64,000 nt of DNA, from assembly GCA_900768815.1 (NCBI GenBank), contig CAAGEE010000004.1, positions 1 to 64,000 of the forward strand, in the 5' to 3' direction. Shown piece by piece: positions 50,276 to 58,372 of this stretch (the stretch's first letter is position 1; every line of letters starts with the position of its first letter). The notes under the pieces are model-generated. The model made no database searches. It saw only the letters and a program-made list of their open reading frames with translations, and had not been told where the DNA came from. The DNA is from Bacilli bacterium. GTDB taxonomy: Bacteria > Bacillota_I > Bacilli_A > RF39 > UBA660. Both the position numbers and the translations under genes were made by a program.

Positions 50276-51235
50276 CTAAGACCTCCTATCTGTGAAGTAG
50301 TTACCATAAACGTATGCTTCCGTTACTCTATGATTCCACTCCGGATGATTACTTGGAGTTCCTGGATTATCCTTTTTGTTATACCAAGTGTTTTCGTCGA
50401 CAACAAATTCAACAACATTTTTACCATTGTTATGACCCCATTCACTTACATTGTATTGTGGATTTGGCCCACCTTTACTATCTCCTATTATACATTTTAA
50501 TATCGTTCCATCTTCTAATTTAAAATCAACATATTCGCCAACATGTCCAAATGTCGTTGTACAAGCAATAACATATCTTCCATCTATTCTACCAAAGCCT
50601 TCTTCATCAAAATTCATTCCAGCTGCTTCTCTTAGACGATATTGATTTGATGACGGAGACGTAATAGCTTGCCATCCCATGTATGTATATCTTTCTCCAT
50701 TACCTTCTGGAATGTTAAAATGTCTAGCACCATCTGGAATTGTATAATTACTGGCATTAGTAATACCTGATGAAGTAGGAGATGTAGGTGTTGTAGTTGA
50801 AGAAGGTGGAACTATTGTTTCTGAAGATAAATCAGTATCACTATTTTTTTGATTGATTGTTGTAGCTTTTGCGGAGTCCTTTTGATTTCCTAATGATGAT
50901 GGCTTTATAGTAGGATCTTGTGGAACTGGGATTGGTTTTTCTACAGGTGTTGCCTTTTTTACTGTATCATTAGCAACTACGGTTGGATATTCAAATGTTT
51001 TCTGAAGTTCTGTATGTTTATCCACAACTAATTGAATATATTTTTGTGCATTTTTCATCCTATCAGCTGTAATATTTATATTTGAATTAATCTGATTAAT
51101 AGTTCCTGTCCAGTCAAAATTGCCATCAACTTTTAAATGCTGTAACTCATTTGTTATATCTAAAATTTTTGTACTATACTCACCTAATTTATTACCAACT
51201 TCTTCTGCTTGTTGACAATTTAAAATAAACTTCAT
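50276..51235 (-). CDS. WXG-type N terminus, Pro/Thr linker and barrel-like C-terminal domain
   Basis: 319 residues. Helical N terminus with W-x-G-like turn (FDWTGTINQI, Trp42), a ~70-residue Pro/Ser/Thr linker (about 95-165), then a C-terminal domain of about 150 residues with SPSSNQYRLREAAG, DGRYVIACTTTFG, VGEYVDFKLEDGT and CIIGDSKGG. The last part resembles a double-psi beta-barrel/3D-like domain seen in clostridial cell-wall proteins. This three-part layout is that of a secreted type VII effector or wall protein. No signal peptide. Activity unknown. Confidence 0.7.
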   Translation of the reverse strand: MKFILNCQQAEEVGNKLGEYSTKILDITNELQHLKVDGNFDWTGTINQINSNINITADRMKNAQKYIQLVVDKHTELQKTFEYPTVVANDTVKKATPVEKPIPVPQDPTIKPSSLGNQKDSAKATTINQKNSDTDLSSETIVPPSSTTTPTSPTSSGITNASNYTIPDGARHFNIPEGNGERYTYMGWQAITSPSSNQYRLREAAGMNFDEEGFGRIDGRYVIACTTTFGHVGEYVDFKLEDGTILKCIIGDSKGGPNPQYNVSEWGHNNGKNVVEFVVDENTWYNKKDNPGTPSNHPEWNHRVTEAYVYGNYFTDRRS

Positions 51236-51245
51236 GTCTTACCTC

Positions 51246-51554
51246 CTATAATCCAGCAATGCTTTCAGAATTACTGGTGTCTGTTAATTGATAGTTCTCA
51301 CTAATATTTTTTAATCCTGCTCCAGCTTTAGACAAATCAGCAATGCTATTATTTAAGTTGGTGACTGAGTTTTCCCAGTTTGGCTTTATCTCATCAGCAA
51401 TTGGCCCTGAGAATATTTCTTCAGAAAAGAGTTTATCAGCATTACTTTGGATATTTTTTAAATTTGTTTCTGTTGAATTTGTGCTATCAATCAATATATT
51501 TGATGTATCATTTAATATACTATAGTCATTAACATTAAAAATATTATTATTCAT
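51246..51554 (-). CDS. WXG100-like small protein, 102 aa
   Basis: A 102-residue Asn/Ser-rich helical protein without a strict W-x-G. The turn region reads FSGPIADEIKPNWENS, followed by a second helix. Size, lack of signal peptide and position between two other WXG-type genes support membership of the secretion group. It lies 10 bases before the 319-aa gene. Confidence 0.65.
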   Translation of the reverse strand: MNNNIFNVNDYSILNDTSNILIDSTNSTETNLKNIQSNADKLFSEEIFSGPIADEIKPNWENSVTNLNNSIADLSKAGAGLKNISENYQLTDTSNSESIAGL

Positions 51555-51565
51555 AGTTCCTCCTA

Positions 51566-51859
51566 TTACATATCATAACCAGTTAGTTCTTCTTCTAGCT
51601 CCTGAATCTTTTTTCTGACATCCTTTACAACATCTATTACATTCTTTGATGTTTTAATATTATTATCAATTTTTCCATGCTGTTCATTAATACTATCAGC
51701 AAAAGTTGAAAAAGATGCTCCTTTCCAATTTGAAGACAATGTTGATAATATATTATCTTTATTAGTATTTAAATTGCTTTGTAGAGTATCAATATTAGAA
51801 TCAATTGTTTTACATAGTTTTTCTACCTCATCGAAGTCACAAACATAAACATTATTCAT
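51566..51859 (-). CDS. WXG100-family protein, 97 aa
   Basis: A 97-residue helical hairpin protein with canonical turn SNWKGASFSTF (Trp45-Gly47), and a C-terminal helix ending LTGYDM. First gene of the four-gene WXG-type operon running to 49392. Confidence 0.85.
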   Translation of the reverse strand: MNNVYVCDFDEVEKLCKTIDSNIDTLQSNLNTNKDNILSTLSSNWKGASFSTFADSINEQHGKIDNNIKTSKNVIDVVKDVRKKIQELEEELTGYDM

Positions 51860-51934
51860 TAGTATCCCACCTTATTTTTCTATAATAATTTAATTTAATT
51901 ATAACATACTTCCTATTATTAACAAATTAATTTA

Positions 51935-51966
51935 AAAATAAAAGTACTACTTGTCAGTAGTACTTT
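51935..51966 (-). terminator. Terminator of the signal-peptidase-like gene
   Basis: A 10-bp perfect stem (AAAGTACTAC/GTAGTACTTT) extended in the loop, overlapping the stop codon, followed on the minus strand by TTATTTTT. Confidence 0.85.
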
Positions 51967-52483
51967 AAGCTTTTTTTGTAAATAGTTTCTTTATGGCAAA
52001 CCAAATATTTTCAAATAAACTCATTATAATTATTATTATAAAGACTGTTCCTATTGATATTAGAAAGCCTTTTAAACTTTGAAAGAATAGTATATACTTA
52101 CCAAAGTTTGCTATTTTTTCTTTGAAATATAAGCCAGTTACCATAGATGGAGATATAGTTTTTTCACTAGAATCTTTCAATTCTATTTTTATACCATCCG
52201 GATCAACAGATAAAACTTTTGCAAACTTATATTCTTTGTCAGAAGTATAATAAGCAATTATTTTATTTTCTTTTACTTCTGATGCAGTTAATTCATGGGC
52301 TATTACTATATCATATTTATTTATTTCATATGGCTCATAGTCTTCTGTTGCTACTATAAATCTATTTCCTAAAAACCTTAAGGCTTCACCATTATCCACG
52401 ATTTTTTGAATAAATATTATGAAGATGAAAATGCTTATAATAACTAATAATGTAATAATTAATCTTGTTATAAATGCTCTCAT
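51965..52483 (-). CDS. Signal peptidase I-like protein lacking the catalytic Ser
   Basis: 172 residues with an N-terminal membrane span (about 7-27), an extracytoplasmic beta domain and a C-terminal span (about 135-158) followed by a basic tail. The layout and the C-terminal part (IANFGKYILFFQSLKGFLI) match SipW-type signal peptidases. The site normally reading SGSMEP is TEDYEP at 46-51, so the nucleophile Ser is Asp48. The second catalytic position is also unclear. It is probably an inactive relative, perhaps a chaperone or regulator of surface proteins. Confidence 0.6.
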   Translation of the reverse strand: MRAFITRLIITLLVIISIFIFIIFIQKIVDNGEALRFLGNRFIVATEDYEPYEINKYDIVIAHELTASEVKENKIIAYYTSDKEYKFAKVLSVDPDGIKIELKDSSEKTISPSMVTGLYFKEKIANFGKYILFFQSLKGFLISIGTVFIIIIIMSLFENIWFAIKKLFTKKA

Positions 52484-52552
52484 ACTATTCTACCTTTCTA
52501 TATATTTTTATAATATATGTATATCACAAATTATATTTGGTTTGCAACTATT

Positions 52553-54289
52553 TTAAATAGAATTTGACGTTTCATTAGCATATAGATTTTTATATACTTT
52601 TGACGTTTTCAGTAGCTCTTCATGTGTACCAGAACTTTCTAATTTACCTTTATCAATAATATTAATTATGTCGGCATCTACTATAGTAGAAAGACGATGA
52701 GCTACAATTATTATTGTATGATCTTTTACTAAGTTATTAATAGTTTTTTTGATATATTCTTGTGATTCATTATCTAGAGCGGATGTTGCTTCATCAAATA
52801 AAATTATTTTAGTATTTAATAGTAGTGTTCTTGCTATAGCTAGACGTTGTTTTTGACCTCCTGATAAGTTTATTCCACCTTCTCCTATAACAGTATTATA
52901 CTTATTAGGTAGTGACATAATATAGTCATCTATATATGCTTCTTTACAGTATTTTTTTACTTCTTTTAAAGTTACATTTGGTTTTACTAATTTAAAGTTT
53001 TCAAAGATTGTTAAATTAAATAAGAACGGTGCTTGTCTTATAATAGATATGTTTTCACGTAGAGATTTCTCTGTTAAATCTTTTATATTTATGCCATCTA
53101 TTAATATTTCACCTGTTGTTGAATCAAAATATCTTAATAGTAAATTAAAAACAGTTGATTTACCATTACCAGATTTACCTACAATAGCAATTTTTTTATT
53201 TGGTTCTACTTTTAGGCTTAGACCATTTAATGTATAGTCTTCATCTTCGGAATACTTGAATTTTACATTTTTAAACTCAATTATACCCGAATTATTTACT
53301 AAGCTTTTTTTACCAAATTGTTCATCTTTATACAGCCTGTTATTAATAATTTCATCTATTCTTTTTAGTGATACTGTTACTTTATTATAACTTACTCCAA
53401 ATTCAGAAATACTTTCTACAACTTCATCTATTCTCCAGATATACATTTCCATCATTATGAAGGTTGCATAGGTAATTTTTCCTTGAATAAAGAAATATCC
53501 ACAGGTTAATAAAATTACAAATTGAAGAGTAAAATAGGCTAAATTATTAAAACCATAATACCATACTTCGTGATTTTTTATTTTTTTTGTATCTGTAAAT
53601 AGTGCAGTTAGGCGTTCTTTGATACTTTTTTCTATATTTTTCTTTATACCAAGTGATTTTATTTCTCTTATACCAGTAATATTTTCAGTTGCTGTTTTTA
53701 CGTAAGCATCTGATTGTTTTTTTATTTGTTCTTGGGTCTTTTTTATCTTTGGGAAATACTTTGTAGAAATATAACCCATTACAATACCAAAAACAACTAT
53801 TTCTAGACCTATAACCCATGAAATAGAGAATGCTAAAATTAGAATTGCTACTACAATTAAAGCTTTACAAATTAATTTTATTAATTTAGCAAGTAGTTCC
53901 ATTACTCGATCTGGATCATTATATAATCTATTAATAAACTCTCCAACCCCAATATCTTCAAAGGCTTTAGCTGGTAGGCAATCTATTTTTTTATATAAAT
54001 CCATACTGACATTTTCTATAAATTTTATTTCCAAGTAGTTATAAATCTTGTCTCGTGGAATTTGTAAAAGTGAAAAAAGCAGTATATATATTCCTTCCCA
54101 TAAGGCTAAAAACTTTATAAAGTTCATTATATCTTTTAAGATAAGAAACTCTAGTGCTTTTCCCCAGAAATAAGCAGCACATAATACTGGTAAGTATGAT
54201 GCTAAAACTAGTAACATGTAGAGAATCAATCTTGGCTTTTCATCTTTTAAATAGTGCCATAGTATTTTAAAATTATTATATTTTTTCAT
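52553..54289 (-). CDS. ABC exporter, fused permease-ATPase
   Basis: A 578-residue type I ABC exporter half-transporter: six membrane spans (about 15-290) and a C-terminal ATPase with Walker A VGKSGNGKST, Q-loop IIRQAPFLF, signature NLSGGQKQR, Walker B IILFDEATSALD and switch His in VAHRLST. There is no N-terminal C39 peptidase. It follows a 28-residue peptide gene, separated by a terminator. The start ATG has no close ribosome site; AAAGGAG lies 37 bases upstream behind a hairpin. Substrate unknown; the upstream peptide is a candidate. Confidence 0.9.
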   Translation of the reverse strand: MKKYNNFKILWHYLKDEKPRLILYMLLVLASYLPVLCAAYFWGKALEFLILKDIMNFIKFLALWEGIYILLFSLLQIPRDKIYNYLEIKFIENVSMDLYKKIDCLPAKAFEDIGVGEFINRLYNDPDRVMELLAKLIKLICKALIVVAILILAFSISWVIGLEIVVFGIVMGYISTKYFPKIKKTQEQIKKQSDAYVKTATENITGIREIKSLGIKKNIEKSIKERLTALFTDTKKIKNHEVWYYGFNNLAYFTLQFVILLTCGYFFIQGKITYATFIMMEMYIWRIDEVVESISEFGVSYNKVTVSLKRIDEIINNRLYKDEQFGKKSLVNNSGIIEFKNVKFKYSEDEDYTLNGLSLKVEPNKKIAIVGKSGNGKSTVFNLLLRYFDSTTGEILIDGINIKDLTEKSLRENISIIRQAPFLFNLTIFENFKLVKPNVTLKEVKKYCKEAYIDDYIMSLPNKYNTVIGEGGINLSGGQKQRLAIARTLLLNTKIILFDEATSALDNESQEYIKKTINNLVKDHTIIIVAHRLSTIVDADIINIIDKGKLESSGTHEELLKTSKVYKNLYANETSNSI

Positions 54290-54302
54290 AAACTCGGTCT
54301 AA

Positions 54303-54323
54303 TCCAATTATACTTTTATTGGA
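54303..54323 (-). promoter_or_regulatory. Hairpin between ribosome site and ABC exporter start
   Basis: TCCAAT/ATTGGA, 6 bp with a 9-base loop, lies between AAAGGAG (54326-54332) and the ATG at 54289. Folding reduces the spacing from 36 to about 15 bases. Confidence 0.4.
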
Positions 54324-54355
54324 TACTCCTTTCTTTTTATAATTTTTTTCACAAC

Positions 54356-54383
54356 AAAAGAGGTCTGTTGATGACCTCTTTTT
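54356..54383. terminator. Terminator between peptide gene and ABC exporter
   Basis: A 10-bp perfect stem (AAAAGAGGTC/GACCTCTTTT, loop of 7) with T-runs on both sides. Read-through would be needed to express the exporter from the peptide promoter. Confidence 0.85.
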
Positions 54384-54400
54384 ATAACTACATTTATTTT

Positions 54401-54487
54401 TTATACAGTTAAAATTCGTGAGAATACTTCTGTTCTCACCAGGTCATCACTTTTTCTTATCATTTTGTTGTTTAATTTCCAAATCAT
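54401..54487 (-). CDS. 28-residue peptide with strong expression signals
   Basis: A small open frame (MIWKLNNKMIRKSDDL... ending SRILTV) with an excellent ribosome site AAAGGAGTGAGAAT directly before the ATG and a consensus promoter 32 bases upstream. The peptide is basic with a Trp near the N terminus, two Asp in the middle and no Cys or Gly-Gly. It is followed by a strong terminator and then an ABC exporter gene. It could be an exported signal or antimicrobial peptide, or a leader peptide whose translation affects the terminator. I do not recognise it. Confidence 0.6.
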   Translation of the reverse strand: MIWKLNNKMIRKSDDLVRTEVFSRILTV

Positions 54488-54518
54488 ATTCTCACTCCTT
54501 TCTTTTGTTTATGGGTTA

Positions 54519-54547
54519 ATAATAACATGCAACTTAGTATATGTCAA
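54519..54547 (-). promoter_or_regulatory. Consensus sigma-A promoter of the 28-aa peptide
   Basis: TTGACA (54542-54547) and TATTAT (54519-54524) are exactly 17 bases apart on the minus strand, one of the best promoters in the window. Confidence 0.88.
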
Positions 54548-54563
54548 CCTTTTTTTGTTAACA

Positions 54564-54593
54564 AAGAAAAAACGTATAGTTTTCTATACGTTT
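54564..54593 (-). terminator. Terminator of the ftsE-ftsX-M23 operon
   Basis: A 10-bp perfect stem (AAACGTATAG/CTATACGTTT, TTTT loop) overlapping the stop codon, followed on the minus strand by TTTTTTCTTT. Confidence 0.92.
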
Positions 54594-55818
54594 AACGATT
54601 ATTCCATCTTGTTGGGAAATTGACATATTTAGCCGGATTTACAGCATTTCGTTGATATTGATCCCAAGTACAGCCTCCACCTTTAAACCAGTCACAGTTT
54701 GTTATTTCTAGATGTACGTGTGGACCTGTAGCACAGCCTGTTGCTCCCATGTATCCAATTATTGTAAATGGGGTTACTATTTGACCTTCTCTAATATCTC
54801 CAAAACTACGCATATGAGCATAAGTTGAATAAATATATTTTCCATTTACGTCATGTCTTATTTTTACAACTAAAGCTTTTCCATTACAACCATATATACA
54901 GTTTCCACCATTTCTCCAGTCACCGGATATACAATTATCATGATATACTTTCCATACTCTTCCTGTTGCTATTGGATATACTGGAATTGCTTTATCGGAA
55001 CTTGAAACATCTAAGCCTAAGTGACCACCATAACCATAGAATCCTTGAGTAAGGTAACCATATTCGATTGGTCTATAGAAACCATTTACACTCGGTATAG
55101 AATCTCCTGTCTGAGATTGACTAATTCTATATTGACAAGCTTGAATATCTTCATTTGCTCCACAGCCTAATTTCTTATAGTAATTAACATTTTCTTGAGC
55201 GGCCTTTATTTGTTCTTCGATACTTGGCATAGTTTCTTTAATAGCCATTGAATCAGCCTGAATTTTAGCTCGTTCATATTCTAATGATTCCTTTAGTTTA
55301 TTTAATCCTTCTTTTTGAGATCTTTGATTATTTTGTTGAGTTTTATTTTTTTCAATTAATTCCTCTAGTTCTTTTATTAGTTGTTCGTTATATTCAGTTA
55401 ATTGTTCAACTACAGATAGACGATAAATCATATCTGTTATATTGCTTGCTCCAAAAGCATATTCCAAATAAGCATTATCTCCATTAGATATTTGATAATA
55501 CTCAATGATTCTTTTGCTCTCTTCACCTTTTTCTTTTATCTCTTTATTACTAGCTTCTATCTCAGCTTGAAGAGACTTTATTTTTTCTTCGGCCTCAGTT
55601 ATTTGTTTCTCAATACTAGCAATTTTGGCTCTTATTTTAGCAACCTCAGCATCATTTGTTGCTAGGTTGGCCTTTTGTTCTTCTAGTTTCTTAGTATATT
55701 TCTTTACTTCCTCTTCAAACTGTTTTAGTGTTTTAGCACTTGTATTCATAGGTAGTGCTACAAGTGGTAAAAGTAAAGCTATTATTAATAAGATACTTAT
55801 TATTTTTTTTGTTTTCAT
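54592..55818 (-). CDS. Secreted M23 peptidase with coiled coil (FtsEX-activated wall hydrolase)
   Basis: 408 residues. Signal peptide (MKTKKIISILLIIALLLPLV, cut near NTSA-K), long coiled coil (about 30-235) and a C-terminal M23 domain with GHLGLDVSS and GPHVHLEI zinc motifs. Several cysteines (CGANEDIQAC; a Cys-rich insert CISGDWRNGGNCIYGC) may form disulfides. Coupled to ftsX by a one-base overlap (stop and start), it is the counterpart of EnvC/PcsB: FtsEX controls wall cutting during division through the coiled coil. Here the enzyme itself carries an apparently intact active site. Confidence 0.92.
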   Translation of the reverse strand: MKTKKIISILLIIALLLPLVALPMNTSAKTLKQFEEEVKKYTKKLEEQKANLATNDAEVAKIRAKIASIEKQITEAEEKIKSLQAEIEASNKEIKEKGEESKRIIEYYQISNGDNAYLEYAFGASNITDMIYRLSVVEQLTEYNEQLIKELEELIEKNKTQQNNQRSQKEGLNKLKESLEYERAKIQADSMAIKETMPSIEEQIKAAQENVNYYKKLGCGANEDIQACQYRISQSQTGDSIPSVNGFYRPIEYGYLTQGFYGYGGHLGLDVSSSDKAIPVYPIATGRVWKVYHDNCISGDWRNGGNCIYGCNGKALVVKIRHDVNGKYIYSTYAHMRSFGDIREGQIVTPFTIIGYMGATGCATGPHVHLEITNCDWFKGGGCTWDQYQRNAVNPAKYVNFPTRWNNR

Positions 55819-56717
55819 TATATTTTTAAATACTTCTTAACGGCACTCGCACTACCGATCATACCAACTAAGATTCCTATTATAACTACCATTAATGAAG
55901 TTGTATAAATAAATGGTTCCGGTTTGATTAAAACTATTAGTTTTGAGAACAAATAGCCATCAAAATGTTTATAGAAAGCCATATATCCATATGTTGTAAA
56001 GATAATTGGAACTATTGAACCTAATAGTCCTAGTATCATTCCTTCGACTATAAATGGTGTTTTAATAGTAAAGTTACTAGCACCAACTAATCTCATGATA
56101 CCTATTTCTCTACGTCTTGCTGAAATCGTTAATTTGATAGTATTAACAATTAAGAAAACTGTTACAACTACTAAAGCAATTACAACTCCATAAGTTACTT
56201 TCTTTACTGAATCGAAGGCAGATACTAATTTTTCTACCATACCTTCACCATATCTAACTACAGATACTGAGTTTATTTTCTTTATTATATCCGCTGTATC
56301 TTTTATTTGTTCAATATTTTTTACTTTGACTTGATACGTATCTTTTAAAGGACTTTCTCCTTCACTATACCCATCTAGTACTTTATCTAGTACTTCAGAC
56401 TCTTGCTGCATTTCTTTTTTTACTTCATCTTTAGAAATATAAGTTATTTTTTCAACATTTGATATTTTTTCAATATTAGTTTTAACATCTTTTATATCTT
56501 CTTCGGTTGCATCTCTATCTAGAAATACTACGATTGTTAAATCTTTTTCTATTTCAGTTGTAAAATTATTAATATTAAATGATGCCATTATGGCAATAGC
56601 AACTATTATTAGTGTTATAGTTATACAAGAAATAGAAGCTAGTGATAAACTAAAGTTCCTTATTACACTTTTGAAAGCATCTCTGATACTTCTTCCTAAC
56701 ATTCTAAATAGCTTCAT
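55818..56717 (-). CDS. ftsX: Cell-division ABC permease FtsX
   Basis: 299 residues from ATG 56717 (AAAGGAG 9 bases upstream); an ATG two codons earlier is too close. Four membrane spans with a large extracytoplasmic loop (about 45-165) between the first and second, the loop that contacts the wall hydrolase. GIMRLVGASNFTIKTPFIVEG is the FtsX signature. It begins inside the ftsE 3' end. Confidence 0.95.
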   Translation of the reverse strand: MKLFRMLGRSIRDAFKSVIRNFSLSLASISCITITLIIVAIAIMASFNINNFTTEIEKDLTIVVFLDRDATEEDIKDVKTNIEKISNVEKITYISKDEVKKEMQQESEVLDKVLDGYSEGESPLKDTYQVKVKNIEQIKDTADIIKKINSVSVVRYGEGMVEKLVSAFDSVKKVTYGVVIALVVVTVFLIVNTIKLTISARRREIGIMRLVGASNFTIKTPFIVEGMILGLLGSIVPIIFTTYGYMAFYKHFDGYLFSKLIVLIKPEPFIYTTSLMVVIIGILVGMIGSASAVKKYLKI

Positions 56718-57402
56718 TATCATAGACTCCTTTCTCTTTAAAGGTTACTAAGTGTCCATCTTTTAATATTAGAACTTGTTTTTTCATTTTATTAACAATA
56801 TCTTGATCATGTGTTGCCATAATAATTGTCGTTCCTCTTGTTTTATTGATATCATCTAATACATTCATGATTTCCATACTTTTTTCAGGGTCTAAGTTTC
56901 CTGTAGGCTCATCACATAATAATAATTTGGGATCATTAACGATTGCTCTTGCTATTGCAACACGTTGTTGTTCTCCTCCAGATAATTGGTCTGGATAATT
57001 ATGTATTTTATTTTTTAGTCCTACATCTTCCAGAGCCTTTAATACTTTTATCCGTATTTCGTCTTTTTTAGCACCAATTACTTCTAGCGCAAAAGCAACA
57101 TTTTCATAGACTGTTAATTTAGGAAGCAATCTATAATCTTGAAAGACAATTCCTAATTTACGCCTTAATTTATATATTTTTTTATTTCTTAATTTAGCAA
57201 CATCTAAGCCACCTACTATTATTTGGCCTTTTGTTGGTTTTTCTTCACGGTACAACATTTTAATTAGTGTACTTTTACCAGAACCTGACCCACCTATTAC
57301 AAAAACAAATGAGCCTTTTTCAATTGCTAAATTCAGATCATAAATAGCTGTAACACCGTTGCGATATTTTTTCTCAACGTGTTTAATTCTGATTAAATCC
57401 AT
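56704..57402 (-). CDS. ftsE: Cell-division ABC ATPase FtsE
   Basis: 232 residues from MDLIRIKHVEKKY (AAGGTGG upstream). Walker A GGSGSGKSTLI, signature QLSGGEQQRVAIA, Walker B LLLCDEPTGNLD, switch His ATHDQD. It powers the FtsX-linked wall hydrolase. First gene of the three-gene operon. Confidence 0.96.
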   Translation of the reverse strand: MDLIRIKHVEKKYRNGVTAIYDLNLAIEKGSFVFVIGGSGSGKSTLIKMLYREEKPTKGQIIVGGLDVAKLRNKKIYKLRRKLGIVFQDYRLLPKLTVYENVAFALEVIGAKKDEIRIKVLKALEDVGLKNKIHNYPDQLSGGEQQRVAIARAIVNDPKLLLCDEPTGNLDPEKSMEIMNVLDDINKTRGTTIIMATHDQDIVNKMKKQVLILKDGHLVTFKEKGVYDNEAI

Positions 57403-57446
57403 TTTATCAACCACCTTAGCTATTTTATTATAACATAAATTTTTAC

Positions 57447-57478
57447 ACAATAAAAGAGAAGTTATGTTTTACTTCTCT
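57447..57478 (-). terminator. Terminator of the YitT pair
   Basis: AGAGAAGT/ACTTCTCT stem of 8 bp (loop of 8) followed on the minus strand by TTTATTG. Confidence 0.75.
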
Positions 57479-57513
57479 CTTGACAGTTTGAGTTACAGTA
57501 TTAGACATTGATA

Positions 57514-58371
57514 CTATTTTCCGCCTACTACTTCATAGGAGTCAGTTACAACAAAGAAGGCGTCTTTATCGATTGCCTTTATTCCTTCAGTTACCTTATA
57601 ATATTCCCTTGTTGGAACAACAGTTAAAACTACTTTGTGTTTTTTATTTAGAAAGCCTCCTTTTACATCAAATACCGTTACACTATGGCCTAGAGTTTTG
57701 ATGATATAGTCTTTTATTCGAGCCTCTTCAGAAGTTATTATATAGAATGCTTTATTATTAGAAATACCTAGTAATACTTTATTAATTATAATAGTGTTTA
57801 GATATATTAAAATAATTGCATACATAACATTAGTCCAACCAAAGAAGACTCCACCGATTAAAACTACTGCTGTATTCATAATTGCACTAGTTTTAGCAAT
57901 AGGTATTTTATAATACTTCTCTAAGATTTGACTTATAACGGGAAGTCCACCATTATTATAACCTGTTTTATACATAAGTCCATTAGCAATACCGTTTAAA
58001 ACGCCGGCAAAAATTGTAATAATAAACATATCACTATAATCTATCTGAACAATTGTAGTTAAAGGTTCAGTTAATTCTACAAATGCCGGATAAAGAATAC
58101 TTGCAAAAAGCGTTACAGCAGTTACTCTTGGTCCTAAATACATAAAGCTTAGAAGAGCGCAAGTTAGTGAGATTAACAAAATCATTAAAGCTGGATCTAT
58201 GTCATATACATAATTTGTTATGGTTGCGATACCACCAGCCCCTCCAGTTACTAAGTTTACTGGAAGCAAGAATAAGTTATATACTATAGCACTGAAAAAT
58301 AGAGAAACAATTAACATAATAATTTTCTTTTGTTCTTTTTTATCTTTGAACTTTTCTATTAATTCTTTCAC
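57514..58371 (-). CDS. YitT family membrane protein (second copy)
   Basis: 285 residues, with five to six membrane spans (DUF161) and a cytoplasmic DUF2179 domain (about 205-285, ending DAFFVVTDSYEVVGGK). I start at GTG 58371, because GGAGGGGAG lies just before it; a longer frame overlaps the upstream gene. The upstream stop and this start are adjacent. Function of YitT proteins is not settled. It is a tandem paralogue of the next gene. Confidence 0.88.
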   Translation of the reverse strand: MKELIEKFKDKKEQKKIIMLIVSLFFSAIVYNLFLLPVNLVTGGAGGIATITNYVYDIDPALMILLISLTCALLSFMYLGPRVTAVTLFASILYPAFVELTEPLTTIVQIDYSDMFIITIFAGVLNGIANGLMYKTGYNNGGLPVISQILEKYYKIPIAKTSAIMNTAVVLIGGVFFGWTNVMYAIILIYLNTIIINKVLLGISNNKAFYIITSEEARIKDYIIKTLGHSVTVFDVKGGFLNKKHKVVLTVVPTREYYKVTEGIKAIDKDAFFVVTDSYEVVGGK

Positions 58372-58372
58372 G

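Noticed and set aside
54401..54487. Peptide as a remnant of anaerobic ribonucleotide reductase
   Set aside because: The TEVFSRI word resembles the NrdD C terminus, but there are no cysteines, the match is very short, and the gene has its own start signals.
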